Source: Bin80 sp026708685
GTDB taxonomy: Bacteria > Bacteroidota > Rhodothermia > Rhodothermales > Bin80
NCBI GenBank assembly: GCA_965200955.1
Contig: OZ241742.1
Coordinates: 3,968,001-4,032,000, forward strand
DNA: 64,000 bases
Direction of reading: 5' to 3'
Shown: one piece after another, positions 26,228-34,588 of the stretch
Position numbering within the stretch: position 1 is the stretch's first letter
Layout: each line of letters starts with the position of its first letter
Notes under the pieces: model-generated
Told to the model about the DNA's origin: nothing
What the model saw: only the letters and a program-made list of their open reading frames with translations
Database searches by the model: none
Translations under genes and position numbers: made by a program

Positions 26228-26360
26228 CAATCTCATTTATGAGAGTCCTACAATTGTAGGCTCTAGCGTCTTATGGAGCATGAAGGCCGGACTGCTATCC
26301 TCACTATTGATCTTCTATCCATGATAGAGATGAGCCTTTTGCTGGAGCATATCCGACTAC
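26228..26360. ncRNA. Candidate structured RNA / IS110-associated repeat, copy 1
   Basis: Lies just beyond the 3' end of the IS110 transposase gene and aligns with 20515-20620. Perfect small hairpins CTCATTTATGAG and CCTACAATTGTAGG follow each other, and TCTATCCATGATAGA follows later. It could be the element's right end with a guide RNA, or another structured RNA. Transcription and strand are unknown. Confidence 0.4.
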
Positions 26361-26401
26361 CCAGATCCGCAGGTATCCTCACCATACACAACATTGCGAT
26401 A

Positions 26402-27000
26402 TTATGTCGTTTGTGCGTTCACCGGGATCACGGGTATTCTATAAAATTGATCTGGATCGTAATCTACATCGTTCTTCCAGACGGTCCACATGACCGTCAA
26501 TAGTTTTCGTTGGGTGTTGAGCCGTGCATGGGTATGATCTCGGGTGCGTTGCAATGAAGCCTCATAAAACGAAGAAACCTCATTGGGCTCCTTCGTTCGA
26601 TTTGAACTCAACCAAGCCAGATAACTCACGGATTTGAGTGCCCCAGACCCTGAACGGTCTAAACTTTTGTAGCCTAATGGTTTGCCCCCACTACTACGCT
26701 CTCGGATGCCAAGTTGACAGTACTTCCATATCTGTTGTTTGCTACCAAACCGATAGGGAGTCCCAATGAATGCGCTGAAAACACTTGCACCCACAAGACC
26801 AACCCCAGGAATACGCATGAACTGCTGGATTTCTGGGTAACCGCTTCCCAACTGCTTGATCTTCTCAAGAATATTGTTTCGGCGAACCTCTCGAGCATCT
26901 AAATCTTTATAGAGATCGTTAAGAACCCACTTTCGATTCTCGGTGGGCAGAAGACGCAGATATGCTTCTCGATGCGTCGGGCTAAACACTTTGGTGCCCG
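26402..27000 (-). pseudogene. IS110-family transposase, C-terminal part (split by insertion)
   Basis: Encodes the Transposase_20 (IS116/IS110/IS902) half: IQQFMRIPGVGLVGASVFSAFIG, the helix-hairpin-helix-like block, then YCQLGIRERSSGGK and a basic C-terminal region with the family's catalytic serine region (S in RSGSGALKS). The open frame continues to an ATG at 27037, but those bases belong to the inserted ISAzo13-like element. Joining base 27000 directly to 29060 keeps the frame and gives QAGTKVFSPTHREAYL, a normal IS110 sequence. The protein is therefore the interrupted partner of 29056-29513 and is not expected to work alone. Confidence 0.88.
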
Positions 27001-27072
27001 TCACATCTAAGGGCATGTGCAGAAATAACTTTCCCATCTTTCCTTAAAAACAATCTTGTGGATTTTTCCGGT

Positions 27073-27993
27073 TTACACCTTTTCTGGATAAATATCATAG
27101 TTCCAGTGGGGTAACTCTTCACCGTAAACAAGGTTTAGATTCTTCATCTGTTGTTTGCTGATCTTGATTCCCGTTTCATACTGTTTGGTGATTCGGACTG
27201 CATCTACTTTGAGCCCTGACTTATCGGTAGTGGTGATGATATAATTCATCATGGTCTCAAAAGTGTCAAGTGGGCGCCCTCGCCAGTTTTGACTGATTGC
27301 ACTAAATAAGCGATGTTCAATCGGATTCCACTTACTTGAACCCGAGGGATAATGTGCTACGGTTATCTGCACTTGAAACGGATCACAAATCTTTTTTTGT
27401 AGAAAATACTTCCATGCTTTTGCTCGGTTGCTATTGGATCCACCACAGTCGGCTAAGATGACCAACCGATGGGCATTCGGATACCGGGTTTTTCCCTCGG
27501 TGGAGAACCACTTGGCAATGCAATCTACCGCGAACTCTGGGGTATCTTTGGAATCTCCAATATAGATGGATCCACGGTGAGCGTTCAGATCGTAGATTCC
27601 GTAAGGGACGGCTTTTCCCTCGGCATAGGAGAGGAAGTCATGATCATTGACAGATATGGACTTTTTGGACCAGTTTCCCCCTGCATTGATGAACCATCCG
27701 ATGAGTTCTTTCTTTTTTGTATCCACGCAAATCAACGGAATTTCGTTGACTTGACAATAGAGAATCAATGCAAAAATGATTTGGAATTGCTGATTTCGTC
27801 CAGGTGGAGAGGGACGACTCAGACATTTACGGTTCTTGCGTACAGAATAACCAAGACGACGTAAGGTTTTTCTCACGGTTGAAGCACTCACCTCATATCC
27901 TTCTTTGCGTAACTGCGCAGCGATCTTGCGTGGGGAACGATAGGTCCAAAACAAGCCTTCACCCATCGGGCTACCGGCGGTTTCAAATTCCAT
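27073..27993 (-). CDS. ISAzo13-like transposase, frame B (DDE catalytic domain)
   Basis: Holds a helix-turn-helix end (SPRKIAAQLRKEGYEVSAST) and the DDE core: Asp in LICVDTKKKEL, Asp in LVILADCGGSNSN, and Glu in WNPIEHRLFSAISQNWRG. The last block is diagnostic of the ISAzo13/Rhodopirellula-type transposases. The open frame has its ATG at 27993, but translation probably begins in the upstream frame: a -1 slip on the A10 tract at 28024-28033 would join EKKK to DGYIQRLEELMEFETAG without a stop. Product is then a single transposase of about 560 residues. Confidence 0.85.
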   Translation of the reverse strand: MEFETAGSPMGEGLFWTYRSPRKIAAQLRKEGYEVSASTVRKTLRRLGYSVRKNRKCLSRPSPPGRNQQFQIIFALILYCQVNEIPLICVDTKKKELIGWFINAGGNWSKKSISVNDHDFLSYAEGKAVPYGIYDLNAHRGSIYIGDSKDTPEFAVDCIAKWFSTEGKTRYPNAHRLVILADCGGSNSNRAKAWKYFLQKKICDPFQVQITVAHYPSGSSKWNPIEHRLFSAISQNWRGRPLDTFETMMNYIITTTDKSGLKVDAVRITKQYETGIKISKQQMKNLNLVYGEELPHWNYDIYPEKV

Positions 27994-28001
27994 CAGTTCT
28001 T

Positions 28002-28766
28002 CTAACCGCTGGATATACCCGTCTTTTTTTTTTCAATCGTAGGCCTCCCTCCACCCATTTTTCGAATGCGATCGGGGTCAAGATGACCTGAATGCAGTTC
28101 TTTGCGCCCCCTGTGTACGGTCTTGCGACTGATTCCCAGCAATCGCTCAACACGCAGATCGCCTCCATATCCCCATAATTCAGAGAGCATTCCTGCAAAC
28201 AGGCGACGATGTTTTTCATGGAGCAAGCTATAAAATAATGCGATGATCCTTGATTTGGTCAGATCTGCTTCCATGGATGCAGGCAGACTCTTGTCTTGAA
28301 ATTGCATCCTACGCGTATTCAGCTGTCGTTTGTAATGAACAGCATCTGGTGAGCAGTAGATCTGTTTTCCCTGAAAGCAGATCCGATGGAGTTGTTGGTC
28401 ATGGACCAGTTTGCCCAATGCGTTTGCCGTACGAACCTTCAGGAGCATATCAAGCTCAGCACTGCGATAGCCTAATGGAGAAGACGCAACCAACTCTTTC
28501 AAGGTATTGGACAGGGTGCCATGATGGGAGAATCCAATGTCATTGTAAAACCAAAGTCCGTGGGCATCAAAATCTGGAATGGTCCGCAGTGTATAATACA
28601 TTCCACGGTGAGAATAGCTGGACAGGTAATCTAACTCGTTGAGTTTTCGATACAGTGTACGGGAGGAACAATCGCCAAATTCAGAGGATAATTCGGATAG
28701 GGTGGCGATGCCTTTGCGTTGCAAGACCTGAGCCAACGAGTCGGAGGTAAATCGGGGAGCATTCAT
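28002..28766 (-). CDS. ISAzo13-like transposase, frame A (N-terminal part)
   Basis: Start at the ATG at 28766 (MNAPRFTSDSLAQVLQ) is preferred over the longer frame to 28814. The N-terminal part has a helix-turn-helix around LSELSSEFGDCSSRTLYRKL and a second one near LLGISRKTVHRGRKEL, as in ISAzo13 proteins, where these bind the terminal repeats. The frame ends soon after the A10 tract (GRPTIEKKKTGISSG). The ten As could support programmed -1 frameshifting into frame B, or the gene may be a simple frameshift mutant; the intact second frame favours programming. Confidence 0.8.
   Translation of the reverse strand: MNAPRFTSDSLAQVLQRKGIATLSELSSEFGDCSSRTLYRKLNELDYLSSYSHRGMYYTLRTIPDFDAHGLWFYNDIGFSHHGTLSNTLKELVASSPLGYRSAELDMLLKVRTANALGKLVHDQQLHRICFQGKQIYCSPDAVHYKRQLNTRRMQFQDKSLPASMEADLTKSRIIALFYSLLHEKHRRLFAGMLSELWGYGGDLRVERLLGISRKTVHRGRKELHSGHLDPDRIRKMGGGRPTIEKKKTGISSG
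28024..28033 (-). promoter_or_regulatory. A10 slippery tract for -1 frameshifting in ISAzo13-like transposase
   Basis: Ten T residues on the plus strand, read as G-A10-GAC on the coding strand. Slipping back one base moves from frame A to frame B with no stop between them. Confidence 0.6.
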
Positions 28767-29055
28767 GATAAAAGTCAAAGTTATGATTAGAAAATAATAT
28801 AACTGCCAAATCAAATATAAGATTCATTACGGTCCAAAAATGATCGTATAGGGGGCCAGACCTGCCAGCAGGCAAGAATCTAAAGGGTGTAGAATAAGTT
28901 ATGGAGCGATAAACGGCGAAGTAGAGAAAAATCTACTCTTCAACTTAAATGAATGAATTCAACTGAATGAAGCAAGAATGTAGAGATATAAAAATTAAAA
29001 ATAGGATTGTAATTGACTTAGATGAGAAAGTTATTTTCGAACATGCCCTAAGATG

Positions 29056-29513
29056 CCCGCCTGGTGGAATTTTGCCTTGATCTGGGACTTTACACGAGCA
29101 CAATCGTCACGGACATTCAAATAATGCTTCACAAAGATCTTAAAATCAATCCGATGATCTTGCTGGCTATGATACACCTCAACATACTCTCCCAATCGAA
29201 GTAATCGACCAAGGTTAACTGCGTCCTGAATATCATTTTTATTACCACGACTAATCAGTGCATTGTGCTGTGGATCACAAACAATACACGTATCCACATG
29301 CGGACGTAAAGTCCTAGTTAGCCAGCCGGCCAACGAAGATTCCTCCAACATCAAGGATTTCTTTTTTGCTGGAACCTGCCTGATATGATCAATCAATGCA
29401 TACTCCGATGTGGAGAATGTCTTGGTGGTCACGACCTTGCCCTTATCATTGATAGAGGCCAAAGTACATGTGCGAGTGTGGGCATCCAGCCCCAAGTAAA
29501 GATGGTTGTACAT
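29056..29513 (-). pseudogene. IS110-family transposase, N-terminal part (split by insertion)
   Basis: From the ATG at 29513 (MYNHLYLGLDAHTRTC) this part contains the DEDD RuvC-like domain of IS110 transposases: Asp in LGLDAHT, Glu in LMLEESSLAG, and the pair in NKNDIQDAVNLGRLL. The frame runs on to 29031 into the inserted element (ILGHVRK) and stops there. A longer upstream frame to 29573 is not family-like. IS110 enzymes use this domain with a bridge RNA to choose the target; the split should inactivate it. Confidence 0.88.
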
Positions 29514-29778
29514 GAGTAGAGAGTTCTGATGAAATGTGATAGTTAAGGCACAAGATACGCGCCCGCTTTTCATTAGACCTCCTATTAAATCTTTTATGGG
29601 GGCTTTTCATTGTTAAACGATGACCAAACGCATATCCAAAGTTGCTTTGATATCCGCTCTATTTTCTCATCGTTTTTTACTGTTTTTCACTCCTGACCTG
29701 ATCAAGAAAATAAAGGCCTGCAAAATAAAGATTCCATGATTGCATCAACCTTGATGACTCTTTGTATGAGAGTTTCAT
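29514..29778. other. IS110 left-end region and thiolase 3' flank
   Basis: 265 bases upstream of the IS110 ATG and downstream of the thiolase stop. In classical IS110 elements the bridge RNA is transcribed from this side. Small hairpins CATCAACCTTGATG (29742-29755) and ACTCT...AGAGT are visible, without T-runs. The exact element end is not determinable. Confidence 0.35.
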
Positions 29779-30957
29779 TTAAAGCCTCTCAAAAATCATT
29801 GCCGTAGCACCTCCTGTTCCATGACAGAGTGTTGCGAGTCCAAGAGATTTATCATATTCGCGTAAAGCGTTCAAGAGAGTGACCATGATTCTTGTCCCAG
29901 AACATCCAATGGGATGCCCCAGTGCAATGGCTCCCCCATGTACATTCAACCTATCAGGGTGAAGTCCCATCTTTCTGAGATATAACGATGTACTCAACGA
30001 GAAAGCTTCATTGTTCTCATACAAATCAATATCGGTTTCGTCAAGACCAGCTTTTTCGAGAGCATGAGTGGACGCTCTCACTGGAGATTCAATAAAATAC
30101 TCCCATGTGCCAGCCGACCATCCATATCCAAGGATCTTAGCAATCGGATCTATGTTGTGATGGTTGACAAACTCCGCACTTGCGAGCAAAATGGCAGCTG
30201 ATCCATCACTGATTTGGCTACTGTTTCCCGCCGTCAATTGACCATTTTTTTCAAAAACGGGATTCAGCTGAGATAGTACCTCAACAGTAGTGTTGGATCG
30301 GATGCCTTCATCTCTTTTGAGAATATCATTCTTACCGTTGACGGGCGTGATCTCACGCGAGAATATATCTGATTTTGTAGCATGACAGGCTCGGCTATGT
30401 GATTGTGCCGCGATGCCATCGAGTTCTTGGCGGGTGATGGATCGTTGCTGTGCAAGACGTTCAGCCTGAACCCCCATGGACTCTCCCGTGATCGGATCAG
30501 TAAGACCGTCCTGATGTAATAGATCAATAATCGGTTCATGGTACCCCGAAATATACTTGTATCCCCATCTGGCCTTACTCGAAAGTGCAAATCCAGCCTG
30601 CGACATAGATTCCACTCCACCCGCCAAAACAATATTGGCTACTCCCGATTGAATCAGGGATGCCCCCATGATCACACTCATCATTCCAGAGGAACAAACC
30701 ATGTCAATGCTCACGGCATCCACTGAATCAGCAATCTGTGCATGTTTTGCCGCCTGACGTGCAACAAGTTGCCCATGCCCCCCCTTCAAAACATGTCCCA
30801 TCAAAATTAAATCAAGATGATGATCATCCATCCCGACATGGTCAAGGACTGACCGAAGAATTGGAGCAGCAAGTTCCGCAGGACTCAGAGATGATAATGC
30901 TCCTCCAAAACGCCCCATCGGAGAACGTAAGGCACTCAAAACAAATACATCAGTCAT
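29779..30957 (-). CDS. Acetyl-CoA acyltransferase (thiolase)
   Basis: The 392-residue enzyme has all thiolase residues: nucleophilic Cys88 in DMVCSSGMMS, His in GALALGHP-type motif (GGAIALGHPIGCSGTR), and the second Cys in CHGTGGATAMIF. It condenses two acetyl-CoA to acetoacetyl-CoA or cleaves 3-ketoacyl-CoA. The length and N-terminus (ALRSPMGRFGGALS) fit acetyl-CoA C-acetyltransferases. It follows the DUF255 gene by 11 bp, so glycerate kinase, DUF255 protein and thiolase probably form an operon. No beta-oxidation partner genes are seen, so biosynthetic and degradative roles are both open. Confidence 0.92.
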   Translation of the reverse strand: MTDVFVLSALRSPMGRFGGALSSLSPAELAAPILRSVLDHVGMDDHHLDLILMGHVLKGGHGQLVARQAAKHAQIADSVDAVSIDMVCSSGMMSVIMGASLIQSGVANIVLAGGVESMSQAGFALSSKARWGYKYISGYHEPIIDLLHQDGLTDPITGESMGVQAERLAQQRSITRQELDGIAAQSHSRACHATKSDIFSREITPVNGKNDILKRDEGIRSNTTVEVLSQLNPVFEKNGQLTAGNSSQISDGSAAILLASAEFVNHHNIDPIAKILGYGWSAGTWEYFIESPVRASTHALEKAGLDETDIDLYENNEAFSLSTSLYLRKMGLHPDRLNVHGGAIALGHPIGCSGTRIMVTLLNALREYDKSLGLATLCHGTGGATAMIFERL

Positions 30958-30968
30958 TCATCGTTGGT

Positions 30969-32960
30969 TTATAAGTTATCTATAACCTGTTGGAGATTCG
31001 TTGTTGGAAGATCACAGGCCTTCCCACTACACACATGAATGGCAAACGATGTGGTGCCCCGAAATTCTGGGCTGGATAAAATGATGCTATTTGGAACATA
31101 CTTCTTCTTCAGTGTAGACAGGGCAAATTGTGTCTTCTTATCCTCTTTAGATCCAGTAATCATGATCTCATGGCTTGGACCAATGGCATCATCAAGGGCT
31201 GAGAGCATTGCACAAAAGCCCAATGGATAATTGAGCAACCCTTTTGTATAGACACTTAAGGTTCGGTGGCCTGCATCTTCAAGATCTGAATCACCTATCA
31301 TCCGAGATAATCTCAACAAATTTTTCGTCATGATTGCATTCCCCGAGGGAATGGCAGAGTCAAACTGTTGCTTGGGTCGTAAGAGGAGCGACTCCCCACC
31401 CTGAGGGGCCATGTAAAAATCCCCCTCATCCGAGATAAATTCAGATCGAACGGTGGCGGTTAACTCCTGAGCAAGCCTACTGTAGTGCTCATCATAAGTG
31501 GCCTCGTATAGCGTTAAACATCCTTCAATGATGAATGCATAGTCATCCAATAAACCAGAAATTCCAGCCTCTCCATTGCGCCATCGATGGAGCAATCTTC
31601 CAGACTGAGGCATGAGATGGGTTTCAATAAACTGCATACATGTTTGGGCATGATCAATCCATCCTTGATTGTCAAGCACCATCCCCGCTCGCGTCAAGGC
31701 GGTAATCATCAGTCCATTCCAATCCGTCAATATCTTATCATCAAGAAGAGGCCTAATGCGATGGCTACGATGTTCAAGTAAACGATCTGATATTCGGATC
31801 AGCGTATCTCGATCAGCAAAGGAAGCCTCCATTGAGAGATAGAGAATATTCTTCCCTGATCGTTGACGCGTCGATTCATCAAGGTAATTTCCTTTGCCAT
31901 GAAGGTTGAACAGATCAACGGCACACTGAGCATCTTCTGGTTGGAGTACCTGATTGATTTCTTCAAGATCCCATACGTAGTACTTCCCCTCCTCCCCTTC
32001 GGAGTCTGCATCTTCACCCGTACAATAGGCACCCTCTGAAGTATGTAATTCCCTATGCACATACTCAATCGTAGAGTGAACTGTGTCAAGAAATTCCTGC
32101 TGTCCTGTCACCTGAAACGCCTCTAAATAGTTCTGAATGAGCAGAGCCTGATCATAGAGCATCTTTTCAAAATGAGGGACACGCCAAAGCTCATCTGTAC
32201 TATAACGATGGAATCCACCTCCGATCTGATCATACATCCCACCTCGCCTCATTTTTTGGAGGGTATTGTTGACCATCTCCAATGCCTTGAGGTTTCCCGT
32301 TCGATACCAGTATCGTAACAAGAATCGTAATTTTTCGGGGCCTGGAAATTTCGGTGCCTCACCAAATCCACCATATGCCTGATCATATTGTTGTTCACAC
32401 TGGCGGAATCCTTTGTGAAGAGCATTTTCGGAAAGACCGTCCCCTGAAAAATCAATGGAAGACGATTTGTGAAGTGCTTTGGTGAACGAATCAGCATTCT
32501 GAATGACATAGGAACGATCGTGCACCCATGCCTCTGCGATTCTTGGAATCATCTGCAAAAGCCCCTCCTGCCCATATCTCTGTGTTTTCGGGATATACGT
32601 TCCTGCAAAGAAGGGGCACATATCAGCAGTCATGATGATCGTGAGGGGCCATCCTCCCCGCCCAGTCGCCATTTGGCATGCACTCATGTAGATCGCATCT
32701 ATATCTGGACGTTCTTCGCGATCCACCTTTATATTGATGAAGGTTTCATTCATTAAACGAGCGACCTCTGGATCCTCAAACGATTCCTTTTCCATCACAT
32801 GACACCAGTGACAGGTGGCATAGCCAATCGAAAGAAAAATGGGACGATCAAGCGTCTTCGCGGTTGCGAATGCTTCATCTCGCCAGGGCCACCACTCCAC
32901 TGGATTATCTTTGTGTTGCAATAAATAGGGACTTTGCTCGGATGCTAATTGATTACTCAT
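30969..32960 (-). CDS. DUF255 thioredoxin-fold / glycosidase-like protein (YyaL, SSP411 family)
   Basis: The 663-residue protein opens with the DUF255 thioredoxin-like domain, with the conserved start SPYLLQHKDNPVEWWPW and the motif CHWCH at residues 50-54. It continues with an (alpha/alpha)6-barrel region resembling N-acylglucosamine epimerases (GGMYDQIGGGFHRYSTDELW). Homologues occur from bacteria to man (spermatogenesis-associated protein 20); the reaction is unknown. The length is normal. Its start overlaps the end of the glycerate kinase gene by 8 bp, so the two are probably translated together. Confidence 0.9.
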   Translation of the reverse strand: MSNQLASEQSPYLLQHKDNPVEWWPWRDEAFATAKTLDRPIFLSIGYATCHWCHVMEKESFEDPEVARLMNETFINIKVDREERPDIDAIYMSACQMATGRGGWPLTIIMTADMCPFFAGTYIPKTQRYGQEGLLQMIPRIAEAWVHDRSYVIQNADSFTKALHKSSSIDFSGDGLSENALHKGFRQCEQQYDQAYGGFGEAPKFPGPEKLRFLLRYWYRTGNLKALEMVNNTLQKMRRGGMYDQIGGGFHRYSTDELWRVPHFEKMLYDQALLIQNYLEAFQVTGQQEFLDTVHSTIEYVHRELHTSEGAYCTGEDADSEGEEGKYYVWDLEEINQVLQPEDAQCAVDLFNLHGKGNYLDESTRQRSGKNILYLSMEASFADRDTLIRISDRLLEHRSHRIRPLLDDKILTDWNGLMITALTRAGMVLDNQGWIDHAQTCMQFIETHLMPQSGRLLHRWRNGEAGISGLLDDYAFIIEGCLTLYEATYDEHYSRLAQELTATVRSEFISDEGDFYMAPQGGESLLLRPKQQFDSAIPSGNAIMTKNLLRLSRMIGDSDLEDAGHRTLSVYTKGLLNYPLGFCAMLSALDDAIGPSHEIMITGSKEDKKTQFALSTLKKKYVPNSIILSSPEFRGTTSFAIHVCSGKACDLPTTNLQQVIDNL

Positions 32961-34248
32961 GATGTCGTAATGCGATTCCTATGTCCATCACATTGGTGTG
33001 TGTAGGACCGGTGATCAGTAGATGATGAATGGGTTTCAGACAATGATAGGCATCATTATTGCGGAGTGCCTCTTCTGGATCCAATCCTTTGGACTGTGCT
33101 AATGGAACGGTTTGGGGGGTAGCCCATGCTCCAGCGGCATCGGTTGGGCCATCAATACCATCTGTTCCTCCAGATAAAAGCACTCCATCCACATCCATAC
33201 CCTTCAACTCATATGCAGCGGCAAGAGCCAATTCCTGATTACGACCACCTTTACCACTTCCTTGAAGGGTTACTGTTGTTTCCCCACCCCAAATGAAACA
33301 TTTACCTGGACGAATTCTCAACAAACGCTGGGCCATGATGCGTCCAATCTCTCTAGCCTCACCCTGAATCCCCTCCTCGGTGGAAATTACCTCGTAGCCT
33401 AACTCAGTGGCCATTTGGTGAGCTGCCCTGAGAGCATCTGCATTGGATGCCATCAGGTGAAAGGATGATTTCTCAAGCCTCTTAGAACCGGGCTTAGGGG
33501 TCTCAAGTCTCTGATGGTTGACACCTAGTTGCAAATGATTGAAGACACTTGGAGGAACATGGATATCATAGTTTTTAAGAATATCAAGACAGTCCTGACA
33601 TGTGGTAGGATCAGGCACGGTTGGCCCACTTCCGATGACAGATTCATCATCTCCTATCACGTCAGAAATTGCAATGGTGATCGTACGGGCTGGCCAAGCT
33701 CCATAGGCAAGTTGTCCTCCTTTGATGGCCGATAGATGCTTACGAATAGTATTGATTTGGTGGATGTCTGCACCACATTCAAGTAATTTCCGATTGATTG
33801 TCTGTTGATCTTTCAAGGTCAATCCAGAATGGGGTAAACTCCACAGGGCAGATGCACCACCGCTGAGAAGAACCACGAGAGTATCATCGTCTCCAAGTGC
33901 TTCCGCTATCTGAAGTGCTTCAGTCGCTGATTGATGACTTGCTTGATCAGGATGGGGATGCCCTCCCTCTACTACGCGAATACGCTGGGGAGGCATCTGA
34001 TCTACTGGAAATGAAGCAATATATCCATGAGGTACAACCACATGACCATTCCATGAATGATTTGGGAATGTCTGCTCAAGAGTCGCTGCCATGGCCATGG
34101 AGGCTTTCCCTGCTCCAACGACATGCATGGATTTAATGTCCATAGAGTCCAATGGAAAGTCCGATAATTGGAATGGACTTACCGCATGGACTGCCGCATG
34201 AAAAATGTGTTTAGCGTCAAATACGGATGATCGTTGGTTATTGTCCAT
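32953..34248 (-). CDS. Glycerate 2-kinase (GckA/TtuD, MOFRL family)
   Basis: From the ATG at 34248 (MDNNQRSSVFDAKHIF) the protein has 431 residues, normal for the DUF4147/MOFRL glycerate kinases; an upstream frame to 34329 adds 27 non-conserved residues. Motifs include HVVGAGKASMAMA, VVEGGHPHPDQAS and LLSGGASAL in the N-terminal Rossmann domain. The C-terminal MOFRL domain shows GGRNQELALAAA and LLSGGTDGIDGPTDAAGA. It phosphorylates D-glycerate with ATP to 2-phosphoglycerate, feeding glycolysis from glyoxylate, serine or sugar-acid breakdown. Start of the three-gene operon. Confidence 0.9.
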   Translation of the reverse strand: MDNNQRSSVFDAKHIFHAAVHAVSPFQLSDFPLDSMDIKSMHVVGAGKASMAMAATLEQTFPNHSWNGHVVVPHGYIASFPVDQMPPQRIRVVEGGHPHPDQASHQSATEALQIAEALGDDDTLVVLLSGGASALWSLPHSGLTLKDQQTINRKLLECGADIHQINTIRKHLSAIKGGQLAYGAWPARTITIAISDVIGDDESVIGSGPTVPDPTTCQDCLDILKNYDIHVPPSVFNHLQLGVNHQRLETPKPGSKRLEKSSFHLMASNADALRAAHQMATELGYEVISTEEGIQGEAREIGRIMAQRLLRIRPGKCFIWGGETTVTLQGSGKGGRNQELALAAAYELKGMDVDGVLLSGGTDGIDGPTDAAGAWATPQTVPLAQSKGLDPEEALRNNDAYHCLKPIHHLLITGPTHTNVMDIGIALRHHE

Positions 34249-34465
34249 GATCATTGTTCCCGTTGATTGATCATACTCAGTGAATCTCTTTATGCTGAGA
34301 TGACACATCACACATACTAGTCGTGCCACTCAAACGTATAGTGTGGATCGGATGAGTTCTTTCTTTTTCAGAAAAAAAGAATTACATTCAGCTCTATTGA
34401 ACGAAAGTTACATCATTTCATCTGTTCTATCCGCCTCCACACCTACTATCGAATTGAATAATGCA

Positions 34466-34516
34466 TTTCAGGTGCTCCAGAAAAAGAAATTTAGGAAACG
34501 CAAGGTTTTGCTGAAC
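34466..34516 (-). repeat. Possible decayed half of the 98-bp element
   Basis: The stretch CAGGTGCTCCAGA...GAAA...GGTTTTGC follows the right half of the reverse-oriented 98-bp element (CAGGTGCTTCAGA, ATTTCTACGAAAA, GAGGTTTTGC). The left terminal repeat cannot be found. Match by eye only. Confidence 0.35.
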
Positions 34517-34588
34517 ATCATTAGACTGTCTGGCCATCATTGCGATCTTCGGGGCTTTTACCTTAAACTGCATTGGTTTCCATCGTAT

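Larger units (their letters stand above)
27001..29055 (-). mobile_element. ISAzo13-like insertion sequence, complete, 2055 bp
   Basis: Bounded by the exact 4-bp target duplication CCCG (26997-27000 and 29056-29059). Its ends are imperfect inverted repeats of about 50 bp: CATCTAAGGGCATGT...AAATAACTTTC near 27004 and the complement of CATCTTAGGGCATGT...AAATAACTTTC ending at 29055. It carries two transposase frames linked by a run of ten A residues. Excision in silico restores the IS110 gene, so the insertion is recent and clean. Confidence 0.88.
26402..29513 (-). mobile_element. IS110-family element interrupted by ISAzo13-like element (coding extent)
   Basis: Given here only from start to stop of the transposase gene because IS110 elements lack reliable terminal repeats. 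Removing 27001-29055 and one CCCG leaves a 1053-bp frame (350 residues), the usual size. Flanking non-coding ends, including any bridge RNA, probably lie in 26061-26401 and 29514-29778. Confidence 0.8.
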
